Source of the DNA: Amphibalanus amphitrite
Lineage: Eukaryota > Arthropoda > Thecostraca > Balanomorpha > Balanidae
NCBI RefSeq assembly: GCF_019059575.1
Contig: NW_024881536.1
Span: forward strand, 1,054,001 to 1,118,000
DNA length: 64,000 bases
Reading direction: 5' to 3'
Positions 53,432 to 64,000 of this stretch are shown piece after piece (positions within the stretch are counted from its first letter, which is position 1; each line of letters opens with the position of its first letter). The notes under the pieces were generated by a model. The model searched no databases and had not been told where the DNA came from. It saw nothing but the letters and a program-made list of their open reading frames with translations. The translations under genes were made by a program, and so were the position numbers.

Positions 53432-54339
53432 ACCGCTGCCGAGTTCAATGTCACTGGGCCCCAGGCAGTGCGAGCGGCCCGGCCGCCGCGCCGGCTACCG
53501 GGCGCCCGGCGCGGTTTTATCGATAAACACGCGTTAAACACGGTTATGTTTTTAAGAGCCTTGATGACTCTGGAAATACTTTGTGTAGATATTGATCAGA
53601 AAAGAATGTTCTTTCGATGTATGGTAGCTTGGTTGGCGAGCCACACGTCTACATTATCAAAGCATTGTGACTGTGTAAAGATGAACATGCCCGTTGCATG
53701 TAAAACTTGTAATTTCTAAGCGTCTTTTTATTACAAAGGTGTGCACGTGGGTCGTGGATGACCAAATCTTGCTTTTCTGGAAAAGCGGAAAAGCCACATG
53801 TTCCTGTTGTCTATGGAATGTATCTCATCTCATTCCAATGCATTGCCATTGTTTTTTAAATGCTGTTTTTCCTGAAATGTACCAAAAATGGCTGATTTCT
53901 CAAGATATAGACCATTTCTTTCCACGTGACACGTGATTAACAAAAATATTTATTGGATACGCTTGTCTCTGTTCTATCGATCGCTGGCAACCCCGTGTCG
54001 CTGCGGCCCTCTCTTGCCGTGATGTAAATAAGCACGGGAAACGAAGAATGTCGGGTCAATATTCGGCCGGCCGCCGCGTTTTTCCGCGCCCATGTTTCCC
54101 TGTGCCATGCTCCGCGCCCCATCGCAGCATTCCTACACACGAACGGCTACAACTCCGTATACGAAAATTATAGGGAGACGTTGGCTCAATCTACACCATT
54201 CAGTAGTGGTTCCATCTCGACGGAAGTGGCGCAAGACGTGGGTATATTCGTAAATATTGAATGTGTTTGGGGCTCAGGCACATGGGAGCGACATGGTCAA
54301 CGCCTGTGGTAGACAAAAACGGTAAAATAAATCAATCAC

Positions 54340-54583
54340 AAATCAGGCATTTTGCAAAATGCCTGACCCGCCAGGCATTTTGTAAACTGCCTAGGCAGTT
54401 CGCAAAATGCCTGGTGGGTCAGGCAGTTTGCAAACTGCCTAGGCATTTCGCAAAATGCCTGGCGGTCAGGGATTTTGCAAATTGCCTGGGCATTTTGCAA
54501 AATGCCTAGCCGGTCAGGCATTTTGCAAATTGCCTAGGCATTTTGCAAAATGCCCGGGTTTTCACTTTGCCTGTAACATATAC
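54340..54583. repeat. Array of GGCATTTTGCAAAATGCC palindromes, right copy
   Basis: Inverted partner of 51751-51957, with about seven to nine palindromic cores and the same outer flank in opposite orientation. The two arrays may be the termini of one inner mobile element. Confidence 0.9.
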
Positions 54584-55861
54584 ATCAACTCTGAAAAAAT
54601 TAGTGTTAGGTCATGAAGGTCAGGTCACGATAAGTGACCTCACCTCATAAAAAGTTTGACGCTGTGCTACATCCACACCATTCGACTGAATGCTAATAAA
54701 CTTTCAGAAACATATTAGGAGACCATATGGATCATTTTGTATATTTCGAAATTTTTATTTCTGTGACCTTAGGTCAGGTCACTTTTTGGAGCCCGGCATG
54801 CAATTTCGGACATAACTCGAGAAGTATGGGACAAAGAAACGTCATTCTTTCACCATCCCGCTTATTTTATCAAGACGCATCGATCAAGATGCAACTTGAC
54901 CTAGTTTGGTCAATGTTTGACCTAACATGACCTCGAGCTCAGGTCACCTGAGGTCACCAACGGTTTTCTTCAATAACTTTTAATTGAATAGAGATAGAGA
55001 CTCTGTTCGACGTTTATCGTGTTTGTCTCGTCAATGCGGATCGAATGATATGCAACATGACCTATTTCGGTCAGGTCATGACCTTGACCTGAGGTCAACT
55101 TTTGAACTTGACCTTTTGAGGTCATATTATATACCATTCGATGCGCCTTGACGAGCTAAGAACGATGGTGTGTGAATTATTTCTCTGTATCTTTGGGAAG
55201 AAAAGTTATTGCAGAAAAAGTATTTCCGGAAAATTTGCAATATTGATCTGACATTACACGACCTCTGTAGGCTGAACTGTTGACCTTAGGTCAAATCTGA
55301 GGACAGCTTGGCGAAAGAGCGCTTCAACAGCTATCGAATGTTTTTTTTTTGCAACTTTCTAGCTCATCTAGTTCCCGAGATAAAGCGGGAAATATGGAGG
55401 GATGTCGAGATCGCTAAAAAATCGCAACATTTTGAGTTTGGTGACCTCTGCAGACCTCGTTTTTGACCTGACCCAAAAATGCTCTTAGTATTTCTTGTAG
55501 ATCTCATCTCAATCTATCAAACACCGTTTACCGCTTGTCGCTACGTTGCGCCGTGTTCGAGATCTCAGGGGGGGTTTCCACCCCCCCCCCCCTGTGCAGT
55601 TTGTGTTCGGCTCAGACCCGCTGCAGTGCGCGTGTTAAGAGGAATATGTACTAAAAAGTTATTAAAGATATACTACAATGGAAGGAGTAGAGAATGGATA
55701 TAGGACTTAACCTAACGTCAACGGTTTTGCCTTCAAGGTGCAAACATTGCAAAATAGGCTATTTTTGCGGAAATAGTTTTTTCTGCAATAACGTTGAATG
55801 ATGTTGAGGGTTTCTTTGAAAATGAGCCCCATTATTATTTAAAGATAAGCAAGCATGTCTG

Positions 55862-56184
55862 GGTGAGCATCTCTCATGTGTTCCCCTCAGAACACATTTA
55901 TGGAACACATCAGAACCAGATTTATGGAACATTTAGGGGACGCTAGACACAAACGACCTGGCACACATTTCGGGGAACACATGAGAGATGCTCACCCAGA
56001 CACTGAGATAACAAACGACATGCTCAAACTCAAACTACTGCACACAAACTTAAAGGATGCAGCACAGATGAAAATCACAGAGTCTTTAGAGATCAGAAAC
56101 CGTAAACCATCAATAAATAAAAATGCCACATCCTGGAAACTGATTGCTCCCATGCAAATACAGTATAACTCAATGACAAGATAG
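55862..56184 (+). pseudogene. GIY-YIG-like C-terminal fragment of a retroelement protein
   Basis: The frame ending at 56184 (a TAG at 56182) encodes a His-rich segment, RHKRPGTHFGEHMRDAHPD, then KITESLEIRNRKPSINKNAT. The order ESL.IR..KPSIN near the C-terminus resembles the end of GIY-YIG nuclease domains attached to Penelope-like and related invertebrate retroelement proteins. No RT or catalytic GIY-YIG core is upstream, and there is a local duplication of ATGGAACA-type words at 55891-55940. It is a short dead fragment. Family assignment is from motif memory only. Confidence 0.45.
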
Positions 56185-56229
56185 AGCACGTCTCATCCAG
56201 GACAGACCCACCAGTAAAAGTCTTGCCTA

Positions 56230-57909
56230 CACTGTAAAAAAAGTTTACCAACTAGTTAGTTATCCGGCCACTTTTCACTAACCATAGGCGTGTAAGCAAA
56301 ACACGCATTTCATGACTAAGTGTGTTTTCAATTACACGCAAAAGGTTGAATAGCGTGTTTTGAAACACACCTCCTAGTTTTCGAATATTTGCCAGGTTAC
56401 TAAGATAAGCCGTGTAAGCGTGTTTATTGACTATCATCGGTGTGTTTTGTTAATAACTACAGACGTGTTAGGTAACACATGTGTTTGTCACACGGCCACT
56501 TTTCACTAGCTATATGCGTGTACGCAAAACACACATTTGCGTGTTAGCTAACTAAGCTGTGCGTGTTAATAAACTAAATGCATTTTTGAGAACAGGCGTG
56601 TAACTTAACTAATGTGCGTGTTAGTCACCTCTTTTCACAGCCGCCCCCCCCCCAAAAAAAAAACGAATCGAATTAAACTCATCAAACATGTTTATTCAAA
56701 ACTGCATTCAAGCTCCTTTCAGCAAGCTTACGACTGCATACAGTAATATTTCTCTTATTGTACTAAAAATGAACCTAAAAAAGTAATCTTCTGTAGGAAA
56801 CTGCCGAGCGGCAAAGGCGCTCCGTTCTAAAGTTACGTTCTAAGCTATATATAGCCTGCAGGAATCCGCACCAGCCATGACACCATACAGGCTCCAAATA
56901 CCTATTACGAAAACATTGAGAATGCTTCATTTCTGTCGATATGGGTACACTAAATTGCAACAAAAGGGCAAAAATTCCCTGACCGAACAATGGTGGCTCA
57001 TGTGACTACAAACATTTTATTTGACAACATGGGTACAGTGACAGGAATTGCATAAAACAGCACCTCACCGCGTTCACTGGTTGAGTGCCCAACCAAAAAT
57101 TAGGTACATTTAATTTCTTGTTCAAAGCTTAATGCGGTTTTAGTGTGCAACATGCTCATTGTTCAGTCCGTCATATGTACTTACAGACGTCAATTGACAG
57201 TCAACAAATGAACAGTGTCTCCAACCTGAGACCCTCTAAAGCCTGGTTGGAGGTTCAATTGAAAAGAGAATGAGTGACATAGGTACATAAACCACACTAA
57301 AACGCCAGCAATATCTGCACTGATCTTTCCCATAATCACTCACCATACCAGTAAGGATGAAAGCCATGTCCAACAATCCATATCATTTCACTGTTTGACT
57401 TCTTATTATTCTTATTCTTAACACCACAGCAGCTCCTTATATACTGCACACACGCAACACTTACACTTTGTATACGCCACCCTTCACAACGCACACGTCC
57501 TCTCCCTTCTCTGACTTGGCACAGACTGAACATGGCGGGCGCAGAGGGGCGCACAAAATGGCGAACTTTTTCAATTAACTAAGGTCTTTGTAATGCTACA
57601 ACAAAAAGGGTAGTAAGAAAACTAAGATTGTAAGTTACAACATGCGTTTGATTTGTTAATTAACACGTTACTCAGAAAAAAGGCAAAGAAAGCATAAACA
57701 AACATGTTTGTCAAATAACACGGCATGGTTTGCACGGATAATATTTGTCGGCTTACAATGATGTTAGCTTTTCTACGTGGATGAAATGGATGTGGTGTAA
57801 GGTTGCAAACATATGTGTTATCTGACCCGTTTTTTGCAACAACGTGTGTTTTTATACTAGATTTTGCTTGAAGAATTAACTAACTGGTTTGTTAGCATTT
57901 TTTACAGTG
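56230..57909. mobile_element. TA-flanked DNA element, 1680 bp, CACTGTAAAAAA ends
   Basis: Ends CACTGTAAAAAA and TTTTTTACAGTG are inverted and bounded by TA (56228-56229 and 57910-57911). Next to the left end, TTACCAACTAGTTAGTTA is loosely mirrored at 57874-57895. Two copies of a GGCCACTTTTCACTA unit with GTGTAAGCAAAACACGC lie at 56266-56310 and 56494-56535. No transposase frame. A TA duplication suggests Tc1/mariner, but other families also use CACTG ends. Confidence 0.7.
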
Positions 57910-57911
57910 TA

Positions 57912-58723
57912 CCCTGTCTACCCTTTTTGTGTGTCATTTTATTCACCTTCTTGCAGTCCTGTCCAACGCTGTTTTTTACACTTGAGGCTGATGCAGACCG
58001 GTCTGGTGCCCGCCGTTCTCCAACGCCGCCTCCTTCCTGCCTGCCTTACTTTTCTTTCTGCCTCTCTCACTCGCGCAATGTGTGTAGAAAATATTTTGGC
58101 CTGCCTCACTCATGCAATGTGTTTAGGGAATGTTTTAGGGGATATGTGTGTTTTGTGGTGGGCATGCTGGGCATGAGGTATCATTTATGCCCGTATAACT
58201 CTGTACTTGTTGGACTTTGAATGATTTTGTCGACATTTCTGAAATTATTATGTAATCCAATGTTTCTTTATCAGAGGAGGGATATTCAACTGTGCTCGTT
58301 TTGTGTGTTTGCTTGTCAACAAAAATATTTTTTAAACATCAGTGCATGAAAAAGTGTCGAACACGAAATATCGCACATATATTCTTTTCCATTTCTTTTG
58401 CCTATTATACAATGAGCCAAAGGCTATTACTTGCTTATCTTTCTGCAATAACTTTTGAATCAAATCCTGCACGAGCTCACTTTTACCGGCATCGTGTTTC
58501 TCTGGCTAAAGTACATATAGCACATCGAACGAGCTATAATTTGACCACGAATGGTCAACTTGAAAGTTTAACCTCAGGTCAAGGTCATGACCTGACCGGA
58601 AAGGGTCATGCTGCATGTCAGTCGATCCATATCGTCGAGCTGATTACATCTAATGCGTTTTCATCGCTCTGGTGCGCCTCTATCAAATGCTATTCGCAAA
58701 AAAAAAACTTTAGGGTAGGTACA
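57912..58723. other. Intergenic, nothing assigned
   Basis: AT-rich, with a two-copy GCCTC.CTCACTC.TGCAATGTGT duplication near 58057-58115. An AGGTCAAGGTCATGACCTGA cluster lies at 58574-58596. Confidence 0.4.
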
Positions 58724-58926
58724 TACGGGGATCCGCAGTCGCTACTGTACAGCAACCCTGAGTGAATTGTCCCAGCACCCTCACAGGGAACAACGATAAG
58801 CTGTCAGAGGGCACGCACAGAAAACCTCAGCTGCTCTTGTACAGGGACCAGCAGCACGGTTGTTACTGGACAGGACAGACGGTTAAACTTGGGGTTCGTG
58901 TACAGTAGCAACTGCGAGTCCCCGTA
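58724..58926. mobile_element. Small MITE with about 27-bp inverted ends
   Basis: Left end TACGGGGATCCGCAGTCGCT, then ACTGTACA; the right end is the near complement, with two or three mismatches. The outermost TA could be a TA duplication. About 200 bp, non-coding. Confidence 0.75.
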
Positions 58927-59587
58927 CCATTCGTGACCTGAGATGACCTTAGGGGCATAAACAGGGGTCACGGGCATCATATTCCAGTTCAGTGTGCCAT
59001 CTGTTTATATGCCTGCTTTGTCATATTATCAGAGTGTATCATCGAATAAAACACTGAAATAAATTCATAAAATGAAGATATTTGCTGTAAAAGAGATTAG
59101 GTGCAGATTTGGTCAAATTAGGTGCATTCGCCGGATAGCCCGTCGTGAAAACGGCTAATACCTACATCAAAGTTCAAACTGAATAAACGATGACAACACG
59201 GAAATCCCGCCGCGTAAAAAACATTGTTTACAAATTTGCTTCTCGGTGAGACTACCTATAAAGTAAAACGGCTGTAGGAGAAGTTGGGGGAACGCCGAAT
59301 ACTTTTTTCTAACGCCCGTAGCACGCAAGGTAGACAACATAAGCTATTCTTGTTGGCGTCATTCGAGAGGCCAGTCTTTTGCCTTTCAAACATACCAGGC
59401 GCATTTGATGAATTCGCATACCGTTAAGCGCACAAACTAAAAATATCAAAGAAGTGACTTTTTCGGCGTTGCCCCGGACTGCGGGGAAAGCCGAAAAAGG
59501 GAGAAATGATCTACGGGAATGCCGAAATCGATATTTTGCTATTTTATCTCAAATTTTATCCAGAATTCGTCAAAGCTGACACGCGTT
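58927..59587. other. Intergenic, nothing recognised
   Basis: Mixed-composition spacer before the chain of TTAA elements. Confidence 0.45.
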
Positions 59588-60767
59588 TTAACCTTCGCCC
59601 CAGTGGGGGGGGGGGGCATATGTTACCACCCTGTCGCGTTTTTTGCGTGTGAATAAAAAACCGCGGCGCTACGCCGCTTGGGGTAGCTTTTGGTACATCA
59701 ATTTTGGACAATGTGTGAAATTTTTGACCCAAGGTCATGTCAGGTCAGGTCACCAGGTCAAGTTAACTGACCAAACCTAAAAAAAAAGTTTGCAATCATG
59801 TCCAGCCTGCAGTGTTTGTCAGAAAGGTTTTAAGCTTGTTGGATTGCATGCTGTTATGGGCGCCTACAATTTGTATATCTCGGATTTTTTATATCCGTGA
59901 CCTAAGGTCAGGTCAGTGGCGTGACCTTACCATTACAAGTCAATGGAGAAAAATGAAAATGCCTCTAGATCCGTGTGTACGCATCGGAACAGTCCAAATA
60001 TTTCAGACTCACAATGATTTAGTCCACTCGTGATGACCAAGGTGTCATTTTTGCTGATAGCCTCTAGACAGGTCATCCGAGGTCACTTGAGGCTACAAAC
60101 AGTTTTTTGCCAATAACTCGCGATTGAAACGAGATAGAACGCTGGGGATGGTCTCATTGTGTTTGTCTTCTTGAGACGCAATGACTGATATGCAACATGA
60201 CCTTTTCCGGTCAGGTCATGACCTTGACCTGAGGTCAAATTTTCAAGTTGACCTTTTCAAGGTCAAATTATAATTCATTCGACGCGTCTCGGCGAGAGGA
60301 ACACGATTCTGGCAATAGAAATGTCGTGGCTTTTTGTAGTCGAAAGTTATTGTCGAAAAACACTTTTCGTAAAAACAGTTATTTTTGGAGTTTTTGCCCT
60401 CTAGAGGCTAAACCGTTGACCTGAGGTCAATATTGATAATGACCTTTTCAAACGAAGAGTTCACAAGCTATCGTTTGCTGTTCCATGCGTTTTTCTAGCT
60501 ACCATAGTTCCTGAGATAGCGGCATGTTTTCTGAAAAATATAATGACAATTGGCAAATTTTGACCTTTGATGACCTCTGGTGACCCCAATATTGCTCTAA
60601 GGTGAAAAATGACTGAAATACTTTCAAACGTACGCATTGAGAGCTATCGACTGCTTTTTACCGCGTCTTTCTAGCCCTCTTAGTTTTTTAGTTAGAGGTG
60701 GGTGGTAACATATGCCCCCCCTCACTAGGGCGAAGTTGGCTGAGACCGCCACTGGGGCGCGGGTTAA
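59588..60767. mobile_element. TTAA MITE A of a three-element chain, 1172 bp
   Basis: TTAA at 59588-59591 and 60764-60767; ends CCTTCGCCCCAGTGG and CCACTGGGGCGCGGG. A G-run lies at 59605-59617. The core CATATGTTACCAC is mirrored by GGTAACATATG at 60704. GCGGCGCTACGCCGC lies at 59662. The interior is very rich in AGGTCA/TGACCT. Right TTAA is shared with the next element. Confidence 0.85.
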
Positions 60768-61238
60768 AGGGACCCTCCCACCTTCAAAAAAGTTAATGAA
60801 TTGGCATGAAAGTGATGTCGCTTGGTTCAGAAAGAGCAAAAACGAATATCTACCAAATTTCATCGAAAAATATTCACCGGTTTTCAAGATATTAGACTTT
60901 TACTTCTGTTTACTTTTTGGGATCTCCGCTGTTCCTAGCGACTTTATTTGAAAGTGCGGCATTTGTTGCGCGCAAAGCAGCATATACCACCGCGTGCTAC
61001 AAAACGTTTTAGTCAAACATTTAACGGACGTTCGAAAGCCTGATGACGTCATCAGATTCCCGTAATGGTTAAGAGATAGGGACCATGCTGGTCCCACCCT
61101 GCAAGTAAAGGGAAGAAATTTCTTGAACACAATAAAGCTGCGGGGGTTGCGACCAGGATAAATGGTGGTTTCTGAGCCTGGCCGCAAACTTGGCTATCTC
61201 AACTCAAAACTAATGTTAAGGTGGGAGGGTCCCTTTAA
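60764..61238. mobile_element. TTAA MITE B of the chain, 467 bp
   Basis: Ends AGGGACCCTCCCACCTT and AAGGTGGGAGGGTCCCT are perfect inverted repeats between TTAA at 60764-60767 and 61235-61238. Non-coding. It lacks the subterminal G/C-run hairpins of its neighbours, so it is another family with the same target preference. Confidence 0.88.
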
Positions 61239-62115
61239 CCCTATTAGTGGCAGGGGGGGGGGGTTGTTTTTATCCACCCCTCAGGTTTTTCGGGAATATC
61301 TCCGAAACCGCTGAAGCTACGATGCTGAAATTTTCTGACTTTTCCTAAAACTAAATCGGGCACATTCCCTGAAAATTTCAAGTTCATAACTTTACCAGGG
61401 GCGGCTCCAGAGCACTGGGAATTGGGGGTCCTATTCGTGAAGCGAGTCATTTGGGCGAAGATCACGATGCTGCACCAGTTTTACGAACAGTGAATGAAAG
61501 GTATCATGTGATAACATATACAAAGTTATTGTGCATCCTCTTTTGACACGTTTTTGCTATAATAGGCGGATCCAGGCGTCCAAAAAGGGGGGCTATTTTT
61601 TACCTCCCAACATAGGTGCCCTGACACCGCCTATGCATGACCAATACAATTTTAGTCGTTCTCTCATAAGAAAATTGTAACATAACAAGACCATTGCCAC
61701 CCTTTTTAGAAACAGTACCAACAAAAACCTTATTTACTATACTTTTTGTGTACCCCCAATCTCAATGATCTGTATCCGCCTATGATTTTTGAAAATGCAT
61801 ATTTTTAGGATCCATGTGAATACCTGGTTCATTCTCTATCGATCGGCAAAAGTTGCGTTAAGATTGGTTCAGAAACCTGGCCGTGATAAACAGTCTAAAA
61901 TGTATCTGCAATTTGCCCGTTTTTACCCCCCTCTACCCCCCTATTGACATTTTTATTTTTTTTAGAAATGTAGATCTCGTTGAGTCAAATCGAATGCCGT
62001 TTGAATTTTGAAAATCGGCCGGTTAGATCTCGAGATATCAAGGGAGGGTCGTAAACAGCCCCCCCCCCCTGCCACTAATGTGGGGTAGCCAGGAGCCTGC
62101 CACTAATAGGGTTAA
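61235..62115. mobile_element. TTAA MITE C of the chain, 873 bp
   Basis: Ends CCCTATTAGTGGCAGG and CCTGCCACTAATAGGG between TTAA at 61235-61238 and 62112-62115. It is an inverted near-copy of 9676-10555. Inside is a smaller element (about 61561-61784) with ends ATAGGCGGATCCAGG and CTGTATCCGCCTAT, present in both copies and therefore older than their spread. Confidence 0.9.
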
Positions 62116-64000
62116 GAGCTTGAGGACGCTTGGTGCACACTGGAAGTCATAATGGGGTTGGGAACTCGATTTTTTAAGAATGCATGAAAATGATCAAACT
62201 ATTTTCACAGAATTTATGGTGCATACCATTGCCTCATAAAATCAATAAGCTGAGAGAAATGGGGGAAGAAAGATAGGAAACTTGTTTTGAAAAGTTCTTG
62301 AAAAAAGATGCTCTTGATGCTGTTACGTCACATGTCACCTTCTGCGGTTGACAAATAATGGCGCATCTGGCGCACCACAGATTACATGTTATATCAATGG
62401 GTGAAAGATGTTGTTTGCTTCACTCTGCCATTCGCGCTGTTTTTAACTTTAAATTATGCTAAAACATTTACGGATGAAATGCTCAGTGTCAAAAATTGAT
62501 GTGTCTGCCGTGTACTATATTCCCACTTAACATGAGCGCGTGATAAACATTTTATGTACCTCGAATTTTCAAATGATAAAGATGATGAATCGGAGGATGC
62601 TGAAAAGCAAAAGCTCATTCCAATATTTGGACTACTTTACGATTAAAATGTTTACATTCCTGTCATCTTATTGATCATTTATTTGTTCTTTTTTTATGAA
62701 AATAACTTAAGGCGTTGAGAACCGAGGTAATTTCTATCTACCGTGCCTTAACTTACCAGCAACAGCAATCTATCTACGCCCTACGGTGGCAAGGGAGACT
62801 GTGAAAGAAGCGTAAGATGGATTCTAAACAATTCTTTTGTGATATACTGAAGGGCAAAGTGCAGAGAAGAGCGTAAAGTCCTGTTTTGTGCCAGGCTGTT
62901 GCAGTAGCACTTATGAAACTCCGAAAACGATCTTCGTTCATGTCCCGAACAACATTACCCTGAGGAGATGATCGTCTGCAATAGCAGGAAGAGCTAATGC
63001 AAGTACTTTGAAATCCACTATCAAGTCGGTGCTATTGTTGTAATGATCACTGTGAGGTGAGATATTTTGTGCAAGGGCTGAGTGTAATGCCCAGGAAATG
63101 ACCTCCATTCGCCCCCTGACCGGTCAGGGTTATAAAATTTGAGTGGATGGCGGTCCGTTTGGGGTTCAGATGTCAATTGTATTTTGTTACTGTCAAACAA
63201 TACATGTTATGCTGGCAGCGAATGTGTGTAACGTCGTTTTTCGAAACAGAAGTTAGAACTGTAACGGCAGAGTGCTTGCTGGTCTCATCGTAAGTATTGT
63301 AAGTGTTGTAAGCAAAAGCATTGTCAATATTGTAAGTATTGTGAGCATTGATGTATGGTAGATATCACCTCACATGATCTCGGCTCAGATAACCCTCTCC
63401 GGTGTCCCTGTCAGTAAATGGCACCTGGATCATTACAGATAAGATAATTTGTCATAATTCTTAAAGAATTGGGTGGTTTTGACTCGTTTACTCGAGGTGC
63501 AGGTCGCATTTCAATACTTTTCCATAGGCTTGCAATGTAAAGGTCACGACTCTGACCTAACCTCAGGTCACAGATCAAAAATTCTGAGATATACAAACGA
63601 CACATACTGCAGGTACTGTTTTGAAGACTTGATGAGAGGAAATAACTTCGTGAAAAACTCAAGCTCTGACGTGTTTGCAAACTTTTCTGAGGTGGGGTCA
63701 ACAAACCCGCTCTGGTTACCTGACCTGACCTGACCTGGCATTTTTTTTTTGCTGAGATGTGCGCAATGAGCATTTAGGAAAAGTCACCAAATATGAGCTG
63801 AATGTCTCGCGGCGTTTGGCAATTGTACAAGAAAATCCTGAAAGGTCTCCCCGTCCGAAATAGGGTTAATGTGTATATGAAGAGTTGCAGATGCCAAACA
63901 TACCCAGATCTAAGACTGCAGTTCCCAGCGCCTCTGCAACGTTTTTAAAACAAACATACATAGGACATACAAACATGTTTATTTGCATCTGTTTTGGATA
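62116..64000. other. Intergenic; possible solo LTR and TGACCT cluster
   Basis: AT-rich DNA without a recognised gene. From 63083, TGTAATGCCCAGGAAATG followed by a TATAAAA box (63131) looks like the start of an LTR, and TATTGTAAG words repeat at 63288-63350, but no closing CA with a matching duplication was found. TGACCTGACCTGACCTG lies at 63720-63736. Confidence 0.35.

Larger units (their letters stand above)
51635..55638. mobile_element. Composite 4-kb TTAA-flanked element
   Basis: TTAA at 51635-51638 and 55635-55638, with the perfect 14-bp inverted ends CACGCGCACTGCAG and CTGCAGTGCGCGTG. A C-run at 51660-51671 and G-run/C-run at 55567-55592 follow the family plan. The last 1 kb (54590-55560) resembles the interior of 59592-60763, with many AGGTCA words. 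The middle holds two inverted palindrome arrays and a 1.35-kb foldback, so this is probably a MITE of about 1.2 kb invaded by another element. No transposase frame. Confidence 0.85.

Noticed and set aside
1-64000. tRNA, rRNA genes and CRISPR-like arrays
   Set aside because: No convincing tRNA box B (GGTTCGANTCC) with a cloverleaf was seen. The 12-base tRNA-Phe matches are primer sites, not genes. Tandem repeats lack the repeat-spacer pattern of CRISPR.

Overview
The window looks like a repeat-rich intergenic stretch of an arthropod nuclear genome, probably a crustacean. The grounds are a gustatory-receptor-family (7tm_7) gene, GT-AG splice signals with AATAAA polyadenylation signals, two Ty3/Gypsy-type LTR retrotransposons, and dense non-autonomous DNA transposons. 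There is no bacterial gene organisation. Species is not determinable by eye; a barnacle-like genome is only a guess.

Layout. 19-6363 is a non-autonomous hAT-like element (8-bp target duplication), split by an intact 4.6-kb LTR retrotransposon (1124-5750, minus strand). 7874-10555 holds two TTAA-flanked, piggyBac-like MITEs. 11.9-17.7 kb is a GGCCT/GGGCCC satellite with three nested periods (about 20-21, 196 and 781 bp), invaded by a hAT MITE. It is followed by a GGGCGCC minisatellite up to 18.2 kb. 19.7-21.6 kb is a long-TIR element, and 22.6-23.75 kb another TTAA MITE. 26.2-27.1 kb looks like a small host transcription unit with a CpG/ETS promoter. 28951-34736 is a TTAA MITE split by a second intact LTR retrotransposon (29382-34260, plus strand). 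36-48 kb is mostly anonymous DNA with a TA-flanked MITE, two minisatellites, two TTAA MITEs and an (AT)n tract. 48812-50095 (minus) is the one confident host gene, a 427-codon gustatory-type receptor. 51.6-55.6 kb is a 4-kb TTAA element containing palindrome arrays and a 1.35-kb foldback. 55.9-62.1 kb holds a GIY-YIG retroelement fragment, a TA-flanked element, and three TTAA elements joined end to end through shared TTAA sites.

The two LTR retrotransposons share one organisation: TG...CA LTRs, 5-bp target duplications, gag, a CCCAAAC -1 slip site at the end of the zinc knuckle, and a pol with protease, RT, RNase H and integrase. Between protease and RT each carries in-frame tandem repeats. 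Both have the same 12-nt primer-binding site directly against the 5' LTR. It does not match a tRNA 3' end. It is complementary to the first 12 nt of eukaryotic tRNA-Phe. That unusual primer site is the most interesting signal in the window.

The TTAA elements are the second theme. They share GC-run hairpins next to their TIRs, a GGCGGC...GCCGCC palindrome, and many AGGTCA/TGACCT half-sites. Order of events readable from nesting: satellites and MITEs first, then both LTR elements recently, since each pair of LTRs reads as identical.
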